Positions 16,974-23,435 are shown, counted from the stretch's first letter. The stretch: 24,074 bases of DNA from Thaumarchaeota archaeon UBA223 (GCA_002495905.1 DAHJ01000033.1:2653-26726); one strand, 5' to 3'. Notes: generated from the sequence alone by a model not told the origin. Program-made: numbers and translations.

Positions 16974-17090
16974 TTGCCGGCCATAGCGACGGGGTTCCAC
17001 CTGGTCCCATTCCGAACCCAGAAGTTAAGACCGTCGACGCCAGTGTGTTACTGAGGTCCCAACGGTCTCGGGAAGCAATGGTGCCGGCAC
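16974..17090 (+). rRNA. rrf: 5S ribosomal RNA
   Basis: The segment is about 117 nt. The ends pair as helix I: TGCCGGC (16975-16981) with GCCGGCA (17083-17089). Inside is the strongly conserved 5S core CCATAGCGACGGGGTTCCAC followed by CTGGTCCCATTCCGAACC and AGAAGTTAAG, in the plus orientation. No 16S or 23S gene is near, so the 5S gene is unlinked, as commonly seen in Nitrososphaeria. It is much richer in G+C than its flanks. Exact termini are uncertain by a few bases. Confidence 0.95.
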
Positions 17091-17100
17091 TTTATTTTAT
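17091..17100 (+). terminator. T-rich end downstream of 5S rRNA
   Basis: TTTATTTTAT follows the 5S 3' end directly. Archaeal RNA polymerase terminates at oligo-T tracts, so this is a likely stop, but the tract is interrupted and there is no hairpin beyond 5S helix I. Confidence 0.4.
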
Positions 17101-17154
17101 CTAATAATGCTTATTTTCTAGTTCTAACATATTTGTCTTAATTAAGTTGATTTT

Positions 17155-18273
17155 ATGGATTTAATATTTATAATTGGAGCAGGAAATACACAAATTACAA
17201 GTAATCCAATCATTAATCTTGCAATTATCTATCTTCCTCTAGCTCTTTTAGTATTATACGGACAAAAATTACAAACTTGGCTTATCACAAACGACTTGTC
17301 AAAAACTGTTGGACGTCTAAAAGAAATGAAAGATAAATCACGAGAAGAAACAATTGCACATATTACTGAAGGTATAGATAATAAAGAAGAAACAATAAAA
17401 CGTCTAGATTCATTTCTTGAATACTTTACTATAATGCCTGTTGATTTAGATCCTGCCGGTGTCATAAACAAACTTGATCATATTATGACTAGTCGCGATA
17501 TGAGGATGAAAAGTGAAATACAACAACTCTTTCCTGATCTCGATGAACTTAAAGCAAACTCTATTGAAAATGTTATTGAGATTGCTACTTCGTTTAACTT
17601 TGTCTACAAAATCGTTCGTCATTTCTATTTAGTAGGTAAAAAAACAAACAATTTCTTACTTCTTGCACAATTACAAATGATTATTCCATTTCTTATGCTA
17701 CAAGCTGATGCACTAAATAAAGCAATGGCTACATTCAAAAAGAATCAACCTATTGGTGATGCAATAGGTCCAATGATTGTTGGTAAATTAATGCTCGAAC
17801 ATGAAAAACATGATATAGCTGTTGATACTGTTTATGCCGAATCAGATATTTCAGGTCGTAAAACCATACTCGTTACTGCAAAAGGTCCTGCTGGAACTGT
17901 CGGTCAACCTGGTAACGCAGTTCAAGAGTTAATTAATAAAGAAAATCCCTCTCTTCTAATCATGATTGATGCTGCTCTAAAGTTAGAAGGGGAAAAAACA
18001 GGCGAAGTAGCCGAAGGAATAGGAGCTGCCATAGGTGGAATAGGTGTTGATAAATTCAAGATTGAAGAAGCAGCAACTCAAAATAATCTACCTGTTTATG
18101 CAATAGTCATTAAACAATCACTTGTCGAAGCAATTTCTTTGATGACTAAAGAGATTGCAGAAAGTGTTGATACAGTTCATGATATAATTAATAGAATTAT
18201 TGAAGAAAGAACAAAACCTAATGATAAAGTCATTATTGTTGGCGTTGGAAATACAATAGGAGTGATTCAATAG
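17155..18273 (+). CDS. DUF1512-like archaeal membrane-associated protein
   Basis: This is a 372-residue protein of unknown function that I recognise, with moderate confidence, as the archaeal DUF1512 family. Residues about 20-40 form one hydrophobic segment (NLAIIYLPLALLVLYGQKLQ); the rest is predicted soluble and cytoplasmic. The first half is helical and charged. The second half (about 200-372) looks like an alpha/beta domain with Gly-rich turns (GPAGTVGQPGNAV, GIGAAIGGIGVDKF) and ends VIIVGVGNTIGVIQ. It ends 2 nt before the zinc-ribbon gene at 18276, so the two are probably co-transcribed. ATG 17155 has no clear ribosome binding site, perhaps a leaderless or short-leader mRNA. Confidence 0.75.
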   Translation: MDLIFIIGAGNTQITSNPIINLAIIYLPLALLVLYGQKLQTWLITNDLSKTVGRLKEMKDKSREETIAHITEGIDNKEETIKRLDSFLEYFTIMPVDLDPAGVINKLDHIMTSRDMRMKSEIQQLFPDLDELKANSIENVIEIATSFNFVYKIVRHFYLVGKKTNNFLLLAQLQMIIPFLMLQADALNKAMATFKKNQPIGDAIGPMIVGKLMLEHEKHDIAVDTVYAESDISGRKTILVTAKGPAGTVGQPGNAVQELINKENPSLLIMIDAALKLEGEKTGEVAEGIGAAIGGIGVDKFKIEEAATQNNLPVYAIVIKQSLVEAISLMTKEIAESVDTVHDIINRIIEERTKPNDKVIIVGVGNTIGVIQ

Positions 18274-18275
18274 AT

Positions 18276-18482
18276 ATGTCTTTGCCAATTATGGGAGCTC
18301 CAGATAAAAAAGCTAAAAAACTCACTGTTTATACAATTGAAGAATGTGTTAAATGTAAAAAACCTGTTAAACGTGAATTTAAGGACGGAGACTTGGTTCA
18401 TAAGATTCTCGATAAATGTAAGGATTGTAATGAAAATATTATGATTTCTTTAATCTATGGCGAAGCGCCAAAAAAGAACTAG
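18276..18482 (+). CDS. Small zinc-ribbon protein
   Basis: This 68-residue protein has two CxxC pairs, Cys24/Cys27 (ECVKCKKP) and Cys48/Cys51 (KCKDCNE), spaced as in a zinc ribbon. The N-terminus is Lys-rich (KKAKK). GGAGTGAT at 18259-18266 is a good ribosome binding site for ATG 18276; an in-frame ATG at 18291 is possible. It follows the DUF1512-like gene with a 2-nt gap and its stop overlaps the convergent methionine aminopeptidase gene by 4 nt. A nucleic-acid or ribosome-associated role is plausible for this kind of protein, but nothing in the sequence fixes it. Confidence 0.75.
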   Translation: MSLPIMGAPDKKAKKLTVYTIEECVKCKKPVKREFKDGDLVHKILDKCKDCNENIMISLIYGEAPKKN

Positions 18483-19384
18483 ATCTTTGTCAAAATTATA
18501 GCTCCATTTTCTGTTGGAGTTATCGTATGTTCAAATTGTGCAACTGTTTGATTATTTGCCTCTAGAAGATCTGGATATACTCTTACAATTTTTTTCGCCA
18601 CTAATTTGTTTAACATCATATCTACTTCTTCTTTTTTATAATCATCTAAAAACCATCTTGGAGAAAAAGGTAGTGTATTTCTAGTATCCCATATTTTTTT
18701 AATAAATTCGTCAATTTTTTTATCTCCTATTTTTTTCCTTCTTGTCAACATATAGATGGTTTTTGTTTTTCCATCTACTACATGTCCTGAACCGTCTTTT
18801 ACAGTAAGAAAAGGTTCAATAGCATAGACATTTCCTTTTCTTAAACTTGAACCTAGTGGCGTCCATACATTTGGTATAGAAACCCCTGCATGTACTTTGA
18901 ATCTCTCAATTGAATGTCCTGAAAGATTTGATATTGGTATAAATCCAAATTTCTCAGCTGTATCTGATATTACTCTCCCTATATCGGAAGAAGAAGTCTT
19001 GTCTTTTACTGCTTTTATTGCATTGTTTAATGCAGCTTCTGTTGCTAATGTTAATTCCTGATAGTCAGGATCATAACAAATTGTTATTGCTGTATCTGCT
19101 ACATATCCATCTATATGTGCTCCTAAATCTAATTTAATTACTGCATCATCATTTATTGTTTGGTCATCAAACAATTCTCCACTATAATGTGCAGTAACAC
19201 TGTTTATTGATACCCCACAAGGAAAACCAGGTTCTGCGCCTAATTTTCTTGTCATACCTTCTACTTCATCACAAAGTTGAGTTACTGTCATTCCAATAAG
19301 ATTCTTCTTCTTAAAATGTTCTCTGACTGTAGCAGCAATCTTTCCTGCTTCAATGAATCTCTCATCTATTTCTAATTTTTCCAT
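18479..19384 (-). CDS. map: Methionine aminopeptidase, type II
   Basis: This 301-residue metalloenzyme removes the initiator Met in the cytoplasm. All five dinuclear-metal ligands are visible: Asp in VIKLDLGAH, Asp in DGYVADTA, His in SNLSGHSIERF, Glu in YAIEPFL and Glu in AQFEHTI; the substrate-site His is in NSVTAHYS. The insert before the last ligand (roughly 60 residues, including SPRWFLDDY) marks it as the archaeal/eukaryotic type II. ATG 19384 is preferred over an in-frame TTG at 19411 because TTTATAT on the minus strand at 19411-19418 is a TATA box about 26-30 nt upstream, which would make the message leaderless; the TTG would lie within the promoter. No ribosome binding site precedes it. 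Confidence 0.93.
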   Translation of the reverse strand: MEKLEIDERFIEAGKIAATVREHFKKKNLIGMTVTQLCDEVEGMTRKLGAEPGFPCGVSINSVTAHYSGELFDDQTINDDAVIKLDLGAHIDGYVADTAITICYDPDYQELTLATEAALNNAIKAVKDKTSSSDIGRVISDTAEKFGFIPISNLSGHSIERFKVHAGVSIPNVWTPLGSSLRKGNVYAIEPFLTVKDGSGHVVDGKTKTIYMLTRRKKIGDKKIDEFIKKIWDTRNTLPFSPRWFLDDYKKEEVDMMLNKLVAKKIVRVYPDLLEANNQTVAQFEHTITPTENGAIILTKI

Positions 19385-19410
19385 TATTATATCTAAATTT
19401 ATTTTCTTCA

Positions 19411-19418
19411 ATATAAAA
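19411..19418 (-). promoter_or_regulatory. TATA box for methionine aminopeptidase
   Basis: On the minus strand the bases read TTTTATAT. The centre is about 30 nt from ATG 19384, the spacing expected for a leaderless or near-leaderless archaeal transcript. A 14-bp inverted repeat, AATCTA-TT-TAGATT (19417-19430), directly adjoins it. Confidence 0.45.
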
Positions 19419-19472
19419 TCTATTTAGATTCTAAAGATACATCTAAATTTCAATTATGTTTTGTATATTATG

Positions 19473-19937
19473 ATGAGTAAATACAAACGTGGCGCTGTGG
19501 GCGGAACATTTGATATATTGCATATTGGTCATAAACATCTTCTGCAAACTTCATTTCAAATCTCTGACGAAGTAGTAATTGGAGTTACTTCAGATAACTT
19601 TGTAAACAAATTGAATAAAACAGTTCTAAATAATTATGATGTAAGAACAAATAATATTAGAGATTTTATAGATTCAACTTTCTCAAATAAGTATGATATC
19701 TATAAACTAGATGATTATTTTGGACCTGCTAGTTTTCTTGAAAATATTGATGTAATAATACTGACATCTGAAAATTCTCATCGTTTAGACTCACTAAATA
19801 ACACTCGACAATCTAATGGTTTAAAGCCACTTCATGGCGAAATTATTGAACTTCTTAATGCAAAAGATGGCCTTCCAATATCTACAACGCGTATTAAAAA
19901 AGGTATTATTGATTCTGACGGGAATTCTTTAATTTAA
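19473..19937 (+). CDS. Phosphopantetheine adenylyltransferase, archaeal type
   Basis: This cytidylyltransferase-fold enzyme of about 155 residues would make dephospho-CoA from 4'-phosphopantetheine and ATP. Seen: GGTFDILHIGHKHLL near the N-terminus, with the nucleotide-binding HxGH motif; VVIGVTSDNF after it; and PISTTRIKKGIID near the C-terminus, matching the ISSTRIR end of archaeal and eukaryotic PPAT. The start is ATG 19473 or ATG 19470 (ATGATG); neither has a ribosome binding site. It is divergent from map across an 88-nt promoter region. The gene stands alone and ends 50 nt before the tRNA gene. Confidence 0.88.
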   Translation: MSKYKRGAVGGTFDILHIGHKHLLQTSFQISDEVVIGVTSDNFVNKLNKTVLNNYDVRTNNIRDFIDSTFSNKYDIYKLDDYFGPASFLENIDVIILTSENSHRLDSLNNTRQSNGLKPLHGEIIELLNAKDGLPISTTRIKKGIIDSDGNSLI

Positions 19938-19950
19938 AAACTAAATTCAA

Positions 19951-19960
19951 TATATATTAT
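19951..19960 (+). promoter_or_regulatory. TATA box for tRNA-Trp
   Basis: TATATATTAT lies 28-37 nt before the tRNA 5' end. This would place the transcription start a few bases upstream of the mature end, within AGGTAAAGGG. A second AT-rich candidate, AATATAAATT, lies at 19967-19976 and is too close. Confidence 0.4.
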
Positions 19961-20017
19961 GACTTGAATATAAATTCAGGTAAAGGGGGGGACGTAGCCT
20001 AGCTCGGTTATGGCGTC

Positions 20018-20038
20018 AGCACATATTTGTGCCGCTAA
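20018..20038 (+). other. tRNA-Trp intron 1 (position 28/29, 21 nt)
   Basis: This has a textbook bulge-helix-bulge. Central helix GGCG (20012-20015) pairs with CGCT (20033-20036, one G-U). The 3-nt bulges are TCA (20016-20018) and AAC (20037-20039), cut after the second base of each. The inner helix is GCACA/TGTGC closed by TATT. It sits inside the anticodon stem, a non-canonical site. Removal joins TC to CGG and creates the TCCGG half-stem. Confidence 0.85.
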
Positions 20039-20047
20039 CGGCTCCAG

Positions 20048-20109
20048 AAGCTAATGTATGATTTAGGTAACACTGACTTATTGGATGATGTACCTTTGGA
20101 GCAGCAGTG
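20048..20109 (+). other. tRNA-Trp intron 2 (canonical 37/38, 62 nt)
   Basis: It is bounded by G37 (20047) and A38 (20110). The BHB is imperfect: CTCC (20042-20045) faces GCAG (20104-20107) with a C-C mismatch. A competing pairing is stronger: TTTGGAGC (20095-20102) is complementary to GCTCCAGA (20041-20048) over 8 bp with one G-U. AGGTA (20065-20069) can pair with TACCT (20091-20095). Box-like elements ATGATTT (20058), CTGA (20073), ATGATGT (20085) and GTGA (20107) occur in C-D'-C'-D order; see findings. Confidence 0.75.
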
Positions 20110-20161
20110 ACCGGGAGATCGTGGGTTCAAATCCTGCCGTCCCCATTCTTTTCCCTATAAT

Positions 20162-21019
20162 TTATACTGGTACTAAGTTTCTAATTTCTTTAAGATTCTC
20201 ATCTAATGTATTTTCATTAGACATTACTATTGCTGGAAGGAATTTTTTAGAACTCGATTCTGTTACAGCTTGTCCACCTACAACAATTGGTTTATCATAT
20301 TTTTTTGCTATGTTCTTTACTAAGTTAACTCCACTCTGTACATTGGCTGGTAAAGTTATTGAAACCATTACCATATCTGGTTCAATATTACTTACGTATT
20401 TAATTACATCTTTACTTGGAGTTGATGGAGAAATATTGTATACATTGTAACCTCTATCTGTTAAAATAGACTCCAACATGTTACATACAATGTTGTGTCG
20501 TTCTCCCGAAGGATTACAAATAATTAACTTTGATCTCTTCTTTTTCTTTGGTTCTTTTTTATTCATCTCACTAATAATTCCTAACAATCTATTACTTACT
20601 ACATGTTCTGTTCCAATCATTAATTCATTTCTTCTCCATAAATCACCCACATCATATAAAATGTGTTTAATTATCTTGTCATAAAACTCAAGTATTGTAA
20701 AATCATCTTTGTATTCATCATATACTTTTGCTAAGTTTATTGGTCCCGGGCCTGCTAGTTTCTTGAATAAATCTTTACGTACCTTTGTTACATATTGATT
20801 ATAGTTCTTTCTACTTCCATTATGATCCTTTGCAAAAAACTTTAGTATGTTTTTATCTTCTACATAATCTTTTGGAATATCTTCTAATGTTATTTTTTCC
20901 GTTCTTCCTAGATATTTTATTGTTTCTTGTTTTGAAGCTTTCTTCTCTTTATCCCAGACACTTTTTACTAGATACGAGTAGTTCATTCCCTTCACTCGTT
21001 TGTTTCTTATGTATACCAT
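20162..21019 (-). CDS. CarH-like cobalamin-binding protein with a non-MerR N-terminal domain
   Basis: This 285-residue protein has three parts. Residues about 1-45 (YLVKSVWDKE, KQETIKYLG) resemble the small N-terminal domain seen in IS1634-type transposases, not a MerR helix-turn-helix. Residues about 70-155 match the helical cap of B12-binding proteins and hold W128-x9-E138-H139, the CarH/LitR signature in which Trp and His cover the adenosyl face. Residues 163-285 are a Rossmann-like B12 domain with GERH (172-175), His175 being the predicted lower axial ligand, and VVGGQAV (246-252). A Lys-rich linker (154-164) joins them. Cobalamin sensing, possibly of light, is inferred. TATAAATA (21044-21051) lies about 26 nt before ATG 21019, suggesting a leaderless mRNA. 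It is convergent with tRNA-Trp and divergent from the membrane pair. Confidence 0.8.
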   Translation of the reverse strand: MVYIRNKRVKGMNYSYLVKSVWDKEKKASKQETIKYLGRTEKITLEDIPKDYVEDKNILKFFAKDHNGSRKNYNQYVTKVRKDLFKKLAGPGPINLAKVYDEYKDDFTILEFYDKIIKHILYDVGDLWRRNELMIGTEHVVSNRLLGIISEMNKKEPKKKKRSKLIICNPSGERHNIVCNMLESILTDRGYNVYNISPSTPSKDVIKYVSNIEPDMVMVSITLPANVQSGVNLVKNIAKKYDKPIVVGGQAVTESSSKKFLPAIVMSNENTLDENLKEIRNLVPV

Positions 21020-21043
21020 TGTTAACCTAAATCATGCTCCTCC

Positions 21044-21051
21044 TATTTATA
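21044..21051 (-). promoter_or_regulatory. TATA box for the B12-binding protein gene
   Basis: The minus strand reads TATAAATA followed at once by GGAGGAGC. The centre is about 26 nt upstream of ATG 21019, the spacing for a leaderless transcript. In that case the AGGAGGAG at 21037-21044 would not be in the mRNA and could not act as a ribosome binding site. Confidence 0.5.
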
Positions 21052-21100
21052 CTATTTAGCACTAGTATCAATTATTGGCACTATGAATCATTTTTCTGCA

Positions 21101-21112
21101 TATATTATAAAT
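21101..21112 (+). promoter_or_regulatory. TATA box for the paralogous membrane-protein pair
   Basis: TATATTATAAAT lies about 30 nt before the TTG start at 21136, consistent with a short-leader or leaderless transcript. No ribosome binding site precedes that TTG. Confidence 0.4.
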
Positions 21113-21135
21113 GATAATGGAATATTCATTTAGTA

Positions 21136-21624
21136 TTGATTTACATAGATTATTTATTTGTTGGATTCATTACAGGAATTCTTCCCACTTTGATTATGTC
21201 TATTTTTGAATATCCATTTTATCGAAATTGGGGAATAAAAGGAATCTATGAACTTCATGAAAGTGAAATGATGTTTTGTAAATTAACAAATCGAGAATTT
21301 AAAAATAAAATCTCTTCACTAGGACTTTTCACTCACATGATTAATGGTTCATTATTGTCAATCCCATTTGTTTTTTACATTAATCTCACAAATACTTCAC
21401 CGACGATATTTCTTGGAATAATTTATGCTATTGTTGTTTGGATTATTACTTTATTACCTGTACACAAATTCATTACTGGTGAATCATTACGTGAAAATCC
21501 ATTTGGCTATAAACCTGCTATTGTTAGTATATTAGGTCATGTGATCTATGGCTTTATCTTATCCCGATCTTATGTATATGCTTCTGATTATTATAGAGTA
21601 TTGATTCCGTATATTGGTGTTTGA
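21136..21624 (+). CDS. Four-helix membrane protein, paralogue 1 of a tandem pair
   Basis: This 162-residue protein of unknown function has about four hydrophobic segments (near 5-25, 62-85, 88-108 and 130-145). Shared with the next gene are MSI-x3-P-x-Y-x2-WG in the first third, E-x-HE just after, His-x3-Gly in the second helix region, and P-x-G-x2-P-x3-S-x3-H-x-IYG near the end. The recurrent His, Glu and Tyr in or beside the helices could bind a metal or cofactor, but that is only a suggestion. TTG 21136 is the only usable start before the first helix. The 3' end is 1 nt before the paralogue's ATG. Divergent from the B12-binding protein. Confidence 0.7.
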   Translation: MIYIDYLFVGFITGILPTLIMSIFEYPFYRNWGIKGIYELHESEMMFCKLTNREFKNKISSLGLFTHMINGSLLSIPFVFYINLTNTSPTIFLGIIYAIVVWIITLLPVHKFITGESLRENPFGYKPAIVSILGHVIYGFILSRSYVYASDYYRVLIPYIGV

Positions 21625-21625
21625 A

Positions 21626-22069
21626 ATGAATATTGATTTTATTCTAAATGGATTAGTTGCAGGTATTATCGCAACAGGTGCAATGTCTATTCTTCAAGTT
21701 CCAATGTATAGCAAATGGGGAATGACATCTGTTCTTGAATGGCACGAAAATCAAGTCATTACTTCAAAATTTATCAAAAAAAATACCGAAGAACTCCTTG
21801 TCCCAAGCTTTCTTTTTCATTTTCTTCACGGAGGATTAGGAGGTATTGCATTTGCAATTATTGTTAGTATTATTGATTTCCAGGTATCATATCTGATTTC
21901 AGGAACGATTTTAGGCTTTCTTTTTGCCCTTGTAGTACTGATTATTCATGAACCTATTACTAAGATTAAACCACTCAAACATCCATTAGGTAGTATTCCT
22001 GTAGTTGCTAGCTTTGTAAATCATGCAATATATGGAGCTACTCTTGGTTACTTTCTTATCATATTATAA
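21626..22069 (+). CDS. Four-helix membrane protein, paralogue 2 of a tandem pair
   Basis: This 147-residue protein, read from ATG 21626 (an in-frame TTG at 21614 overlaps the previous gene), has four hydrophobic segments. The pattern of paralogue 1 is retained: MSILQVPMYSKWG, EWHENQ, HFLHGGLGG and HPLGSIPVVASFVNHAIYG. It differs most in the segment between the conserved HE and the second helix. Tandem arrangement, near-zero spacing and similar length point to a duplication whose products may form a heterodimer. I do not recognise the family. The stop overlaps the convergent SDR gene by 6 nt. Confidence 0.7.
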   Translation: MNIDFILNGLVAGIIATGAMSILQVPMYSKWGMTSVLEWHENQVITSKFIKKNTEELLVPSFLFHFLHGGLGGIAFAIIVSIIDFQVSYLISGTILGFLFALVVLIIHEPITKIKPLKHPLGSIPVVASFVNHAIYGATLGYFLIIL

Positions 22070-23407
22070 TTGTTTAGTATACAACTCTTTATCGTAAAAT
22101 GTAAAATGTGCTATTACTAATAATATTGCAATTACACAAAGTCCTATTATATTTAAAATCGAAGTATTAACATCTGGATAGTTTCCAAGTATTGTTATTC
22201 CTTTACTAATTGGATATGGTCCTATTTGAGGTAAATAAGAAATTAAATACATACTGTCTACTAACCAAAACAGTGCAGAACTCCAACCAGCAATTCCTGC
22301 CAATAAAGATCCTAGTCTTGCTTTTTTCTTTATGAAATAATATCCTGCTCCAATTATTGATAACCAAATTATTGATAGTGTACCTGTTATTGGTAAAAAC
22401 ATCATTAATCTTTGATCAACAAAGAAATGCAAAATTCCTATTATACCCAATACCATCACTAAGTATGACAGATAATTTTCTCTATTGGTAAATTCCAGTT
22501 TATCATCTTCATACACTGATAACTTTAACGATTCTTCAACTCCTTTTAATTTAATTGGAATTAAACCCATTATCGATTTCTCAGTTATTATTGATTCATT
22601 TTTTAATCCTTCTACAAGTGGTCTAGCTAATGAAGCTTTTATCGGAGTAACTAAATCTACCCAATACGACGTAAATCTTAAACTTAGAAATGGTATGATT
22701 ATCATTATTATGGATTTATTATTCATTCTTCCATATTCTTTCATCATTTCTCTATATTCTAATACGTCTGGCCCACCAATATCAAATGTTCGAGCCTCAG
22801 TTTCCTTATAATTCAAACATTCATAGAGATATTCTACTACGTCATCAATGTAAATAGGTTGTAATCTAGTAAGAACCCACTTTGGACATATCATTACAGG
22901 TAATCTTTCTACCAGATATCTCATCATCTCAAATCCTCCACCTCCTTTACCAAGTATTACTGATGCACGTAATATCGTTGTTTTAGCTTTAGATGTTTTT
23001 AGAATATCGCCAACTTCTTTTCTACTTGACATGTGTTTTGACATTTCCTTATCTGGAACACTTACTAATCCTCCTACGTATATTATCCTCTTTACTCCAC
23101 ATTCTGTTGAAGCATCTGCAAAATTCTTAGCTATTCTTTTATCAATTTCTGCAAATTTTTTCCAATCCTTTGATTTGCCTTCCATTGAATGTATAAGATA
23201 ATAAGCAATATCGATTCCTTTCAAAGCATCACGTACTTCTTCATATTTCTGTGCATCTGCTCTTACTTTTTCTAAATTTTTATGCTCAAAATTATCTAAA
23301 CTTTCTAATCTTCTTGATATCACTCGAACCGACATGTTCTTATCTAATAAATACTGAACAAGTTTTTTACCGATAAATCCACTTGCTCCAGTTACTAATA
23401 TCTTCAT
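22064..23407 (-). CDS. Atypical SDR (NDUFA9-like) fused to a membrane domain
   Basis: This 447-residue protein starts with an NAD(P)-binding Rossmann fold: ILVTGASGFIGKKL (Gly motif at residues 7-13), ISRRLESL after strand 2, ADAQ after strand 3, and RIIYVGGLVS with RASVILGKGGGGFE later. The Tyr-x3-Lys catalytic pair of classical SDRs is not evident, as in the atypical NDUFA9-like branch, so redox catalysis is uncertain. QPIYIDDVVEYL and FDIGGPDVLEYREMM complete the domain (to about 310). Residues about 318-445 hold four predicted membrane helices, an unusual fusion. It lies 28 nt downstream of the 112-residue gene on the same strand. A direct link to complex I cannot be inferred from this distance. 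Confidence 0.85.
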   Translation of the reverse strand: MKILVTGASGFIGKKLVQYLLDKNMSVRVISRRLESLDNFEHKNLEKVRADAQKYEEVRDALKGIDIAYYLIHSMEGKSKDWKKFAEIDKRIAKNFADASTECGVKRIIYVGGLVSVPDKEMSKHMSSRKEVGDILKTSKAKTTILRASVILGKGGGGFEMMRYLVERLPVMICPKWVLTRLQPIYIDDVVEYLYECLNYKETEARTFDIGGPDVLEYREMMKEYGRMNNKSIIMIIIPFLSLRFTSYWVDLVTPIKASLARPLVEGLKNESIITEKSIMGLIPIKLKGVEESLKLSVYEDDKLEFTNRENYLSYLVMVLGIIGILHFFVDQRLMMFLPITGTLSIIWLSIIGAGYYFIKKKARLGSLLAGIAGWSSALFWLVDSMYLISYLPQIGPYPISKGITILGNYPDVNTSILNIIGLCVIAILLVIAHFTFYDKELYTKQL

Positions 23408-23435
23408 TTCTTATATTATCATTTTAGTAATGCTA

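Larger units (their letters stand above)
19988..20145 (+). tRNA. tRNA-Trp(CCA) with two introns
   Basis: Exons are 19988-20017, 20039-20047 and 20110-20145. Acceptor GGGGACG (19988-19994) pairs perfectly with CGTCCCC (20138-20144); A20145 is the discriminator and CCA is not encoded. The D arm is GCC (19997-19999) with GGC (20012-20014). The T arm is GTGGG-TTCAAAT-CCTGC. After splicing, the anticodon stem is TCCGG/CCGGG around the loop CTCCAGA, giving anticodon CCA (20044-20046). Without removal of both introns no anticodon stem forms, because CCGGG (20111-20115) has no partner in the contiguous sequence. Variable loop AGATC is normal. The G-run actually has seven Gs (19985-19991); the first three are leader. 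Confidence 0.9.

Noticed and set aside
16974..17090. Part of a full rRNA operon
   Set aside because: Only 5S is present; flanking sequence is trpS on one side and a protein gene on the other.
19988..20145. Reading the tRNA as an unspliced class II tRNA with a long variable arm
   Set aside because: No anticodon stem or variable stem forms in the contiguous sequence, while two-intron removal gives a complete tRNA-Trp.
20162..21019. Transposase or insertion sequence, because of the IS1634-like N-terminus
   Set aside because: The rest of the protein is a B12-binding module; no catalytic transposase domain, terminal repeats or target duplications were seen.
20785..21030. Plus-strand frame opposite the B12 gene, Leu/Phe-rich
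   Set aside because: It is the complement of a Lys/Glu-rich coding strand; the B12 gene is supported by domain motifs and a promoter.
21027..21035. Two-codon upstream frame (ATG ATT TAG, minus strand) behind an AGGAGGAG ribosome-binding-like sequence before the B12 gene
   Set aside because: The TATA box at 21044-21051 predicts transcription starting about 21021, so the mini-frame and the AGGAGGAG would not be in the mRNA.
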